From Taibaiella sp965229095 (GTDB taxonomy: Bacteria; Bacteroidota; Bacteroidia; Chitinophagales; Chitinophagaceae), in NCBI GenBank assembly GCA_965229095.1, contig OZ245855.1, forward strand, positions 3,410,001 to 3,474,000: a stretch of DNA of 64,000 bases, read 5' to 3'. The notes under the pieces are model-generated. The model ran no database searches and was not told the DNA's origin. It was given only the letters and a program-made list of their open reading frames with translations. A program made the translations under genes and the position numbers. The stretch's first letter is position 1. The number at the start of each line of letters is the position of its first letter. Of the stretch, positions 19,084 to 27,480 are shown one piece after another.

Positions 19084-20254
19084 CATAGGCGATTTCATTA
19101 CTTACCTGTTCCGGAAAAGAAAAGGACAGGAACCTCCGGCACAGTTGATCGAAGGCTGGAAGGCCCTGAGCAACGATGCCATAGCCAACGAGCTGAGCGG
19201 CCTCTTCCGCTCCTGGGGTCTTACAGACGAGGATAAGCGGATGGAGATCAATGCCTTTTTTAAGGAAACACTGTTCCAGCACAAAACGCAGCAACAGCAA
19301 GCCCCCAAAGTAATACCCGTTGCCGTAGCGCAACAACCATTGAACCCTTTCTCCAAAAAGAAGAAAAGGAAAGTATGGCCCCTGGCACTCGTGGCTGTTA
19401 TCGTAATACTGGGTAGTTATGTAGGCTATCAGTACATGGCTTTTTCCGGCATGAATTATTTGTACACCATTACCGATAATGTACAGGTAAGGGACGAGGA
19501 GAAGAACGTGGTGGCCAGGATGGACCTGTACACGGTACCGGGCAGTATTCCTTCGTTCCAGAAGCTGAAAGCAGTCGATAAAGAGATCTATTACCGGAGT
19601 ATCGACAACAGCGACAATAAATATCCTTTCCGGAAAGTATTGCTGAAAGAAGGCAGCTTCTTAAGCTACCTGTTCGGGCGCAATAAAGAGGTCGGCTATG
19701 TAAACACCAATTATGTAGTGGATAATGTAAAGGAGTTTGATCTTTACCAGACGGCCTTTAAAGAGGTCAAAAACAATAAGGCCGAAAATGCCGATCTGAA
19801 AGCCATTTACAGGAAGATCATCATCGGCAGCATGAGCCAGGACGGCGATACGGAGAACAAATATATTGCCCTGCACACTTCGGGTATTCCGCGTTCTGCT
19901 ACCGATGCTACTTATGGCATCATCAAACAAACGATAAAAGAAAACGTAAAGTACATACTGGTCGCCGGGCTTTCGGATGGTTATTATTACAGCTTTGAAG
20001 GCGATATCAAGAACAGCGACTTTACTGCGCCTCAAAAAATAATGATCACCAATGCCGACAAGCAAACACAACCGCTGAAAGGGGCTTATCGCTTTATGAA
20101 CCGGGACGGCAAGATCATCCTGTACGATTGCCTTACGAACAAGCCTACGGATTATGAAGCGGAAAAAGACAACAACGGGCGAATCTCCTCCTTCGTGTAC
20201 AATGCTCCTAACCTGCTCGAACAGATCATCGATGCCGTGACCGATTCCGTATAG
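19064..20254 (+). CDS. Bitopic membrane protein, last gene of the SEDS-PBP operon
   Basis: A 396-aa protein. Residues 1-~100 are cytoplasmic and helical, followed by a very basic patch (KKKKRK at ~98-103), one membrane helix (~105-124, WPLALVAVIVILGSYVGYQ) and a ~270-residue periplasmic domain. The start of that domain (YTITDNVQVRDEEKNVVARM) is reminiscent of bacterial SH3-like modules, which often bind peptidoglycan, but the match is weak. The rest is unrecognised. The ATG overlaps the preceding gene by 20 bases in another frame. It has domains on both sides of the membrane, so it could couple the cytoplasmic ATPase to the cell wall; that is inference. No obvious terminator follows before the converging gene 24 bases away. 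Confidence 0.75.
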   Translation: MSITRNNIGDFITYLFRKRKGQEPPAQLIEGWKALSNDAIANELSGLFRSWGLTDEDKRMEINAFFKETLFQHKTQQQQAPKVIPVAVAQQPLNPFSKKKKRKVWPLALVAVIVILGSYVGYQYMAFSGMNYLYTITDNVQVRDEEKNVVARMDLYTVPGSIPSFQKLKAVDKEIYYRSIDNSDNKYPFRKVLLKEGSFLSYLFGRNKEVGYVNTNYVVDNVKEFDLYQTAFKEVKNNKAENADLKAIYRKIIIGSMSQDGDTENKYIALHTSGIPRSATDATYGIIKQTIKENVKYILVAGLSDGYYYSFEGDIKNSDFTAPQKIMITNADKQTQPLKGAYRFMNRDGKIILYDCLTNKPTDYEAEKDNNGRISSFVYNAPNLLEQIIDAVTDSV

Positions 20255-20278
20255 ACAACCGCTCTCCTGTTCCCGGTG

Positions 20279-20791
20279 CTATTTGAACCAGGAACTGTAC
20301 ATGGTATAATTATTGGCTATTCTTTCTATTTCGCCCCGGATCAGTTCGGGGCTTATATTTTTCACCTTTTTAGCCGGTACACCGGCATAGATAGTTCCTG
20401 CCTCCACTTTGGTATTTTCCAATACAACTGCACCCGCAGCAATGATGCTGTTGCTACCGATCTCGGCATTATCCATCACGATAGCGCCCATCCCGATCAG
20501 TACATTGTCGTGCACCGTACAACCATGCACAATAGCATTATGGCCTATGGAAACGTTATTGCCCAGGTTTACTTTCGTTTTTTCGTAGGTGGCATGGATA
20601 CAAGCGCCATCTTGTATGTTGACCTTGTTCCCCATGCGAATGCTGTTTACATCGCCGCGTACTACTGCATTGAACCAGATGCTACATTCTTCTCCCATAA
20701 CTACATCGCCTACAATAGTGGCATTGGGTGCTACAAAACAGGACTCGGGTATTTGCGGATGGGTTCCTTTAACGGGGAGTATTACGGGCAT
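20279..20791 (-). CDS. Gamma-class carbonic anhydrase family protein
   Basis: A 170-aa left-handed beta-helix protein with hexapeptide repeats (CSIWFNAVVRGD, then NVLIGMGAIVMDNAEIGSN). The three histidines expected for the metal site of gamma-carbonic anhydrases are present: ACIHAT and the pair in SIGHNAIVHG. Members (YrdA/CaiE/PaaY-like) form trimers that bind zinc or iron; many lack proven carbonic anhydrase activity, so the reaction is uncertain. Length is normal for the family. The gene converges on the SEDS-PBP operon with 24 bases between stops, and its start is 41 bases from the end of the Fic gene on the same strand. Confidence 0.9.
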   Translation of the reverse strand: MPVILPVKGTHPQIPESCFVAPNATIVGDVVMGEECSIWFNAVVRGDVNSIRMGNKVNIQDGACIHATYEKTKVNLGNNVSIGHNAIVHGCTVHDNVLIGMGAIVMDNAEIGSNSIIAAGAVVLENTKVEAGTIYAGVPAKKVKNISPELIRGEIERIANNYTMYSSWFK

Positions 20792-20832
20792 ATCGATAAA
20801 ATATTATAACGTTTTAAAAGTAGGCATACAGT

Positions 20833-21627
20833 TTAATCCATATCCTTTCGTTGCAGGCTGATGGCTTCGGGCAACATTTGGAGAAAGGGTAACGCTTTAT
20901 CATAATCCAATGTTTCGTATTCCAGCCCCAACGCCCTGATATAATGGTAATAGGTTTGGTGATGATCGTAATAATTCCGTTCCGACTGGATGAACCAGGC
21001 CTTTGCTCCCAATTTTTCGGCAAGGAACCATTTCTCCAGCAAACGGGCTGTTCTTCCATTGCCATCATCGAAGGGATGTATTTTTACGAATACCAGGTGA
21101 AGCAAGGCCGCATAAAAAAAGGTTTCTTCAAATGATAAATCAGCCTCCAGAAGCGTCGTGATATCTTGGTACAGCATGGCCATATCCGGTGCTATTGTAG
21201 CGGGCGCTGCCGCCACATATTCGATCCTGCCATCTTTCGTGATCACATACATATTCCCGGCCCTGATCTTTCCCTGCTGCTTTTCGGGCAGGATATGCCT
21301 GCTAAGCTGTGCATGGGCCAGCATCAGGTTCTCTTCGGAAAGCTTATGTTGCTGCGCAAAAGTGTAGGCTTCCAGCAAGTCGTCGATCTTCCTTGTATAA
21401 TCGGGCTGGTACTCTATTCCAAAACGACGGTGTTTGATAAAGGAATCCAGCTCGATTGATTCCCCTTCAATTTTGGATGAAAATACGGCTGATACCGAAG
21501 TATAAAAGCTGAAGCTTCCCGTACTCAACGGACTATCATGCAAGCGGTCGAAGTCCTGCCTTGCCTCCGGGGCAAAGCGGGCAACATACGTTGCTAACAG
21601 TGTTGTTGGTACGATCTTCAGTAACAT
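20833..21627 (-). CDS. Fic-domain protein with N-terminal inhibitory motif
   Basis: A 264-aa protein with the complete Fic active-site motif HPFDDGNGRTAR (residues ~184-195) in the usual helical fold. Fic enzymes with this motif usually transfer AMP from ATP to a hydroxyl side chain of a target protein. Near residue 50, SSKIEG matches the autoinhibitory (S/T)xxxE(G/N) motif, so this is a class II Fic that carries its own inhibitory helix and needs no separate antitoxin; none is seen beside it. The target is unknown. It lies between the RemB/Wzi-like barrel gene and the carbonic-anhydrase-like gene on the same strand, 29 bases after the barrel stop. Confidence 0.9.
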   Translation of the reverse strand: MLLKIVPTTLLATYVARFAPEARQDFDRLHDSPLSTGSFSFYTSVSAVFSSKIEGESIELDSFIKHRRFGIEYQPDYTRKIDDLLEAYTFAQQHKLSEENLMLAHAQLSRHILPEKQQGKIRAGNMYVITKDGRIEYVAAAPATIAPDMAMLYQDITTLLEADLSFEETFFYAALLHLVFVKIHPFDDGNGRTARLLEKWFLAEKLGAKAWFIQSERNYYDHHQTYYHYIRALGLEYETLDYDKALPFLQMLPEAISLQRKDMD

Positions 21628-21656
21628 ATTCCTTTATTGCGTTGCAGCCATCGCGC

Positions 21657-23342
21657 TTAATAATAGTCCTGTTCTCTCCGGGCAATATTCCAGCGCAGGC
21701 CTCCATAGAAGTAGGTAGAGGAGGGAAGGGAAATACCATTATCGTATTTCCGGCGCAAATGTGTGGCACCTGCCTCCAGGAAGATATTCGGGCGTACTTC
21801 ATAAGCCGCGTTGAAGTTGAGGTAAATACCTTTTACTTTCTGCCCCGCCGTCAAGCCGAAATCATTATCGCCTGTGCGGCTTTCATACCACTTAAAAATA
21901 TCGTTGCCATAGTTTACCGAACTGGCGCTATCGGTCCCTCTTACCGAGTAAATGCCTTTGGCAGAAAGATACAGGTTAACGATGGGCTGATATCGTACAG
22001 TGCCCATCAGCTCTGCAAAGCCCGCCCCGTAAGGGTGTGCCAGCGGTTGGTTATAATGGGTATAGTTGGTAATACCATCGTTGGAAGCATAGGTAAAGGG
22101 ACGCGCTATATTCACCTCTCCCTGCAGGTCCAGATTAGATAAAGTAAAAGCGTTGAAGTATTTCGCACCCAACTGTACACCGAACTGATTGCCCCAGGAA
22201 CCTTTACCCAGGTCGCTTAGCTTAAGCTGGTCGAAATAGCCCTGCCCATATACCTGCAGGTGGCTTAAGGCTATCGCCTTGAAGCTGATACCCAGGGATG
22301 TCTTCTGATCGGCGCCCAATGCCCTTGCCGCCGTATTGTAAAAGATGACCGGGATCAGGTACTCCACGCCAAAGCGCTCCGGCTTGGCATATAAGGTAGA
22401 CTCAAAAATGCCCAGGTTCAGCCAATCGGTTACGTTCATACTCAACTGATGGATACTGGCATATTTGCGGGGCAGCCTTCTATCGCTTGCCCGCACATAA
22501 TCCGGCGTCAGCTCCAGGTAAAGGTTCTCATACATCAGCTTCCATATGCGGGTACGAAACCGCAGGAAGGTAGCCGGGGCGCTGAAATCGGATAGCAGCA
22601 TGCTCCTGATGCCATCGCCGGTAAAGTTTTTATCGTAACCGAAAGTAATATTAAAGCGATCGTTGAAAGCACTGGCATCTATATAACCTCGGGCCAACAG
22701 GTAATCGTAGCCCCCCGACGATTTATTGCTATAGTAATCCGCCCCGGGGAAGGCAGAGCGACGTTGCTCCCATTCCCGTATATAGCTGGGATCCTTCTCC
22801 TGGTTATCGGCCAGCATGGTGTAGAAGCCAATCTTATTAAAGATCCGTCCTCTGATCTCGGCACCCCTTGTGTTGATATATTGCAAACCATCCACATTAT
22901 TTTCCTTGGCTGCCTGCAGATACAGTACGGGGTTTACGACCAGGAAAAAATCGCCGGTATTCACATGCACCAGGTCGGGTTGTTTTTGATAGAAATATTT
23001 CAGGATAGGCCGTACCGAAGGAGCAGCGCCATCATCACCATCGGCGGTTTCGGTCCACTCACCGCTTATCGATAAGGCACGTTGTATATTATACAGATCT
23101 ATAGTGCTCAGAACACTGGTCTGGAAGGTATTCATACGCCTGGCCCCTTTCAGGAAGTTCACCGCCCCTTTTCGCGGTATGGGTTTCAGGGAAGAATAAA
23201 AATCGTCGCTTAGGGTACCGCCTATGGTTTCCAGCCGGTCCAGGAGCTGGTACTCTTCCGTATGTAAAGGTAAATAGGTTGTCTGCCCGGGCGACAGCAG
23301 CGGCGAGGCCAATACAAGAAAAGACAGTAGCAGTTTTTTCAC
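21657..23342 (-). CDS. RemB/Wzi-like outer-membrane beta-barrel protein
   Basis: I start this at GTG 23342 (MKKLLLSFLVL), because it gives a clean signal peptide; the frame is open another 132 bases upstream but encodes a Cys-rich leader with no secretion character. The 561-aa product is rich in aromatic beta strands and contains YLELTPDYVRASDRRLPRKY, NVTDWLNLGIFES and YNQPLAHPYGAGF, which resemble the gliding protein RemB of Flavobacterium and the capsule-assembly Wzi family. The C-terminus (THLRRKYDNG, then FYGGLRWNIARREQ) fits an outer-membrane barrel. Probable roles are surface polysaccharide handling or gliding; the assignment is from recalled similarity and is moderate. Confidence 0.65.
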   Translation of the reverse strand: MKKLLLSFLVLASPLLSPGQTTYLPLHTEEYQLLDRLETIGGTLSDDFYSSLKPIPRKGAVNFLKGARRMNTFQTSVLSTIDLYNIQRALSISGEWTETADGDDGAAPSVRPILKYFYQKQPDLVHVNTGDFFLVVNPVLYLQAAKENNVDGLQYINTRGAEIRGRIFNKIGFYTMLADNQEKDPSYIREWEQRRSAFPGADYYSNKSSGGYDYLLARGYIDASAFNDRFNITFGYDKNFTGDGIRSMLLSDFSAPATFLRFRTRIWKLMYENLYLELTPDYVRASDRRLPRKYASIHQLSMNVTDWLNLGIFESTLYAKPERFGVEYLIPVIFYNTAARALGADQKTSLGISFKAIALSHLQVYGQGYFDQLKLSDLGKGSWGNQFGVQLGAKYFNAFTLSNLDLQGEVNIARPFTYASNDGITNYTHYNQPLAHPYGAGFAELMGTVRYQPIVNLYLSAKGIYSVRGTDSASSVNYGNDIFKWYESRTGDNDFGLTAGQKVKGIYLNFNAAYEVRPNIFLEAGATHLRRKYDNGISLPSSTYFYGGLRWNIARREQDYY

Positions 23343-23438
23343 AAGTATAAAATTAGCGGTACAGTCTGGCACACATTCCGGAACACAGGGTAAAGATAAA
23401 AAAGATAGTGCTAAGTTGCTGTTTCTATAAATGCATCT

Positions 23439-23470
23439 ATAAAACAGGCGGCCTGTAAGGACCGCCTGTT
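23439..23470 (-). terminator. Terminator of the nuo operon
   Basis: A 9-bp GC-rich stem (23443-23451 with 23462-23470) followed on the minus strand by TTTTAT. It lies 26 bases after the nuoN stop at 23496, as expected for the end of the complex I operon. Confidence 0.7.
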
Positions 23471-23495
23471 GCAAAGGTTATGTTTATTTCCTGTT

Positions 23496-24905
23496 TTAGT
23501 TCTTAAGCCAGGCCAGTAAAATATCCGGGGCTACACCGATAACCAGGATGATGGCTGCAGCCAGACCCAGGAAGAATTTATCGGTAGCGGTTACTTCAAC
23601 GGCGATCTCAGGCTCCCCGCTCTTGAAATACATTGCCATCAACACTTTAAAGTAGTAGAAGGCGCTCACGGCGGCCATCAGTAAAGAAAAGATAACCAGC
23701 CAGGAAAGGTTGAGCATAGTACTACCGCCAATTACGTTATGCTCCACTACTGCAGAGATCACATAGTATTTTGCGAAGAAGCCACCCGTAAGCGGGATCC
23801 CCGCCAGGGACAACAGGAAGATGGCTGCAGTGAAGGCGAGGAAAGGTTGTTTTTTCCCCAGGCCGTTGAACCCGTCGTAGGTGTAATCTTTCAGCTTCAT
23901 CAGTATGGCAAACATACCAATCGTAGCTACGCTATATACCACGGAATAAATCAGCAGGCCTTTCATTCCGGTTGCATTTACTGCCAGTACCGAAAAGAGC
24001 ATGAACCCTGCCTGTGCAATGGAAGAATAAGCCAGCATACGTTTTACGCTTTGCTGGAATACAGCTGTGATATTGCCTACGAATAAGGTCAAGGCCGTGA
24101 TGATGGACAAGACAACCGGCCAGCTTTTATTGTCGCCCGGGATCGCTTCGCTGAATAAGCGAAAGAAAGCAACGAATACTGCAGCCTTTACAATGGTAGC
24201 CATAATCGCGGTAAAAGGCGTTGGTGCACCGTCGTACACATCCGGGGTCCAGAAGTGCATAGGTGCCGCCGATACTTTAAAGCCGAAAGCCACCATCAGG
24301 AACAGGATACCGGCCAGCGACATGGCGTTCACGCCTTGTCCCATAAAATTGAACTTGGTAATATCGAAAGTACCCATGGAACCATACAACAGGGCAATGC
24401 CCATAAGCAGGATACCGGTAGAGAAGGCGCCCATGAGGAAATACTTGAGGGAAGCTTCGCTGCTCTTCAGGTTGCGCTTGTCGCTTCCGGAAAGGATGTA
24501 TTGCGGGATGGAAATGATCTCGATGCCCAGGAACAGGATCAGCAGGTTGTTGTAGCCGGAAAGCAGGTTAACGCCACAAAGGATAAAGAAGATTAACGCA
24601 TAGTACTCGCCTACGTGCTGCCCTACCCTTTCAATGTGCTTACCGCACAGCAGGAAATACAATAAAGCGACCCCGGAGATCAGGGTATTGAACCAGATAG
24701 AGAAGGAACCGTATTTCAACATGCCGTTGAATAAAGGTTCCGGCATTTCACCATTCATGATGTGCGTCAGTTCATACACATTAACCCCGGTAAGCAATAC
24801 CAGTAAAAGGGTAGCCAATAAGGTAAACGTTTTCTTCTCTTTGACCGACAAAGCGGCAAACATCATAATAACGCCGAATAATGCAGATGCTATAAGTGGT
24901 TTCAT
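23496..24905 (-). CDS. nuoN: NADH-quinone oxidoreductase subunit N
   Basis: A 469-aa membrane protein, one of the three antiporter-like proton-pumping subunits of respiratory complex I. It has about 14 hydrophobic helices and the family motifs around the TM7-TM8 lysines (PFTAIMATIVKAAVFVAFFR) and TM5 (LKSSEASLKYFLMGAFSTG). Length is normal for NuoN. It is the last nuo gene, 95 bases after nuoM, and is followed by the operon terminator. NuoL, NuoM and NuoN share a fold; order and the N-type sequence QYILSGSDKRNLKSSEA identify this one. Confidence 0.95.
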   Translation of the reverse strand: MKPLIASALFGVIMMFAALSVKEKKTFTLLATLLLVLLTGVNVYELTHIMNGEMPEPLFNGMLKYGSFSIWFNTLISGVALLYFLLCGKHIERVGQHVGEYYALIFFILCGVNLLSGYNNLLILFLGIEIISIPQYILSGSDKRNLKSSEASLKYFLMGAFSTGILLMGIALLYGSMGTFDITKFNFMGQGVNAMSLAGILFLMVAFGFKVSAAPMHFWTPDVYDGAPTPFTAIMATIVKAAVFVAFFRLFSEAIPGDNKSWPVVLSIITALTLFVGNITAVFQQSVKRMLAYSSIAQAGFMLFSVLAVNATGMKGLLIYSVVYSVATIGMFAILMKLKDYTYDGFNGLGKKQPFLAFTAAIFLLSLAGIPLTGGFFAKYYVISAVVEHNVIGGSTMLNLSWLVIFSLLMAAVSAFYYFKVLMAMYFKSGEPEIAVEVTATDKFFLGLAAAIILVIGVAPDILLAWLKN

Positions 24906-25000
24906 ATTTAACCCGCCCTTAAAGGGCTTTTGTACTGTAATTATTTATTATGCAGGACCGGCTAGCAAAGACTTCGACCGCCCTCTTTGTTTTTTACTTA

Positions 25001-26440
25001 TTATCCGATAATGCCGAACAATATCTTGGGATAAACGCCCAATACCAGGATCAGCACAATGATGATCACCAGGCCCAGCAACTCATTTTTGCTTACATCG
25101 TTCACCACCGCTGTCGTCTTGGCTTCGCCATAAGCTACTTTCTGTACCATGTTCAAGGTGTACACGGCGCCCAGGATCACACCCAGACCGGCCAGCACCA
25201 TGAACGTAATATGATAAGGATTCGGGCTTTGGAAAATACCGTGGAACAGCATGAATTCACCGATAAAGCCATTGGTCAGTGGTAAAGCGATATTGGCAAA
25301 GGCGATGATCACCAAGGCGATTGCCATCTTGGGCGCCGACCCGGCCATGCCGCCCAGCTCCCGGAGGTTGCGGGTGCCGTAGCGTTGCTCGATCATGGAT
25401 ACGATCAACCACATACCGGTAATATTGATCCCGTGGTTGAACATCTGTACCATTAAGCCGTTCATGGCAATGCCGCCTGGATCGTTGGCAAAGATACCCA
25501 TACTCATCAACCCGATGTGGGCAATGGAAGAATAGGCGATCAACCGTTTGATATCGCTTTGCACCATAGCCAGCATAGAGGCGTAGAGGATACCGATCAC
25601 CGATAAGATCATGATCGTATTGGTCCAGTAAGCCGTTCCCTCGGGCATGATATTGACCAGCCATTTTACTGTAGCAAACAGACCCATCTTTACCATCAGG
25701 GCGCTCAGCACTATTGTTACCGGTGTTGAAGACTGTTCGTAAGTATCGGGCTGCCAGGTATGGAAAGGGAATATCGGCATCTTGATCGCAAAGGCGATAA
25801 AGAACAGGCAGAATACAACGTTCTGTCCCAGCATGGCAGGGCTTTGCGGATCGTTCAGCGATGCTGCAGCCAGCTTAATCGCTTCGTAATCGAAAGTGCG
25901 GTTAGGCGTTTGCAGGTATAAGTAGATGATGCCGGAGAGCATGATCAGGCTGCCCAGGAAGGTATAGACAAAGAATTTAAATGTAACGGGTATTCTTCTC
26001 TCGCCGCCCCAGGTAGAGCAGAGGAAGTACACGGGAATAAGCGCCAGCTCCCAGAAGAAGTAGAACAGAAGCAGGTCATGCGCCAGGAATACGCCCATCA
26101 GGCCAGCCTGCGTCAACAACATAAGGCCGTAAAAGCGGTGCGAATCGGCTACCGGTTTATTGCGCTGTGCAATGAAGATAACGGGGAACACGATAGCAGT
26201 CAATAAAGCGAGCATAATACTCATCCCGGTGCCGTATAAGCTGAAACGTGCACCCAGGGAGCTGATCCAGGGCACATCATAAGCCAGCAAGGCCTGTCCG
26301 TTGATGGGGCAGACAATTACAGCAACTACCAGCGTAAGCAAGGCTGTACCCAGCGCCCAACTTTTAACGGATTCATTTTTCCAGAGAAAACTGATAATAC
26401 CGGATACGAAAGGAATTAAAATTAAAAGTAATAGTATCAT
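25001..26440 (-). CDS. nuoM: NADH-quinone oxidoreductase subunit M
   Basis: A 479-aa multi-pass antiporter-like complex I subunit. Typical NuoM features are the conserved glutamate of TM5 in FYFFWELALIPVY, and the TM7-8 region HTWQPDTYEQSSTPVTIVLS then ALMVKMGLFATVKW, with the pumping lysine. In the operon it follows the MORN-TonB gene rather than nuoL directly. The 65-base gap between them holds a small perfect hairpin (26478-26497, 8-bp stem, 4-base loop) without a T-run, so not a terminator; it could stabilise one RNA segment. Confidence 0.95.
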   Translation of the reverse strand: MILLLLILIPFVSGIISFLWKNESVKSWALGTALLTLVVAVIVCPINGQALLAYDVPWISSLGARFSLYGTGMSIMLALLTAIVFPVIFIAQRNKPVADSHRFYGLMLLTQAGLMGVFLAHDLLLFYFFWELALIPVYFLCSTWGGERRIPVTFKFFVYTFLGSLIMLSGIIYLYLQTPNRTFDYEAIKLAAASLNDPQSPAMLGQNVVFCLFFIAFAIKMPIFPFHTWQPDTYEQSSTPVTIVLSALMVKMGLFATVKWLVNIMPEGTAYWTNTIMILSVIGILYASMLAMVQSDIKRLIAYSSIAHIGLMSMGIFANDPGGIAMNGLMVQMFNHGINITGMWLIVSMIEQRYGTRNLRELGGMAGSAPKMAIALVIIAFANIALPLTNGFIGEFMLFHGIFQSPNPYHITFMVLAGLGVILGAVYTLNMVQKVAYGEAKTTAVVNDVSKNELLGLVIIIVLILVLGVYPKILFGIIG

Positions 26441-26505
26441 TGCTATAATTGAACTGTATGTTTTTACTGTTATTTGCTGACATGGCTACCCATGTCATTA
26501 TTATC

Positions 26506-27480
26506 TTATTTAGCTTGCGACAACCTAAACGTTACTGGTAAAGTATAGTATACCCTCACTGGTATATTATGATCCCGTCCCGGTGTCCATTTACCATCCA
26601 TAAGTTTTGCCAGTCGCATTGCTTCTTCATCAATCAATGTGAATCCGGATGTCTTCCAAATCTTCACATCTGTAACTTCCCCGCTTTTCCCGACTACAAA
26701 TCTCACCAACGACCTTCCTTCCTCTCCTTCACTTCTTGACTTACGCGGATATTTTGCATTCTTACTGAGAAACTGAATCACATCGCCATCAAACTTGGGT
26801 AAAACCATAAAAACATAGTCTCCCAGAGAATCTTTATCAGGATTTACTTTATTTCCTGCCTCATTCCAGTATTCCACACTTATCGGTTTCTCCTGCCATT
26901 CTTCCCGCGAAGCCAGCTTACCGTTAGTATGGTAATAAAGACAGGTACCTGAATACATGCCCTCCACTTCAATCTTCTTTCCTGTACTGTCCGTCTTTTC
27001 AGAAGCCTTACAAGCAGCTATATCATTAAGGTAATGCAGTCGGGCCAATATGCCACCTTCTTTATACCAGATGTCATAGTTATCTACCTTGTACCCTTCC
27101 CTAAACTTACCAATATACCATTTGTTCCCGTTTTCGTACCAGCCGCGCCATTCACCTTCTCTTTCTCCATTTACATATATCCCTTCTTTTTCTTTCTGCC
27201 CATTGTCATAATAATATACAAAACTGCCATTCCCGATACTATCCTGTACTGCATAAGTACCGGTGCTCTTCAACGCATTGTTCTTTTTATAATAGTCCCG
27301 GACATGCCACAGGCCGTCTTTCCATAAAGCCTTTCGATAATAGAACACATCGGGGCCATCCTCCACCTTTTTCCCTTCTTCATTAAAAAAAGAGACCAGA
27401 CTATCTTGTTGTGCAACAGCATTAAAACAGAGCACCATGAGTAAGGATAATGCAGTAATATATCTCATACCGCGTTTCAT
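26506..27480 (-). CDS. MORN-repeat protein with C-terminal TonB domain, inserted in nuo operon
   Basis: A 324-aa secreted protein with a signal peptide (ending FNAVAQQ). The middle has several MORN/toxin-antitoxin-YwqK-type repeats (GNGSFVYYYDNGQKEKEG, GEREGEWRGWYENGNKWYIG). The last ~85 residues are a TonB C-terminal domain (KYPRKSRSEGEEGRSLVRFV, GEVTDVKIWKTSG, DEEAMRLA). There is no transmembrane anchor beyond the signal peptide, so it is not a classical TonB that links to ExbB/D; the domain may bind other envelope proteins. Its start overlaps the nuoL stop by four bases (ATGA), so it is translated together with nuoL. Nothing links it to complex I chemically; such genes are common in Bacteroidota but not at this site as far as I know. 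Confidence 0.85.
   Translation of the reverse strand: MKRGMRYITALSLLMVLCFNAVAQQDSLVSFFNEEGKKVEDGPDVFYYRKALWKDGLWHVRDYYKKNNALKSTGTYAVQDSIGNGSFVYYYDNGQKEKEGIYVNGEREGEWRGWYENGNKWYIGKFREGYKVDNYDIWYKEGGILARLHYLNDIAACKASEKTDSTGKKIEVEGMYSGTCLYYHTNGKLASREEWQEKPISVEYWNEAGNKVNPDKDSLGDYVFMVLPKFDGDVIQFLSKNAKYPRKSRSEGEEGRSLVRFVVGKSGEVTDVKIWKTSGFTLIDEEAMRLAKLMDGKWTPGRDHNIPVRVYYTLPVTFRLSQAK

Noticed and set aside
20833..21627. Fic gene as part of a two-gene toxin-antitoxin system
   Set aside because: The inhibitory motif is inside the protein and neighbours are a carbonic-anhydrase-like and a barrel gene, not an antitoxin.
26478..26497. Hairpin between the MORN-TonB gene and nuoM as an operon terminator
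   Set aside because: The stem is only 8 bp and no T-run follows on the minus strand, so it would not stop transcription of nuoM and nuoN.
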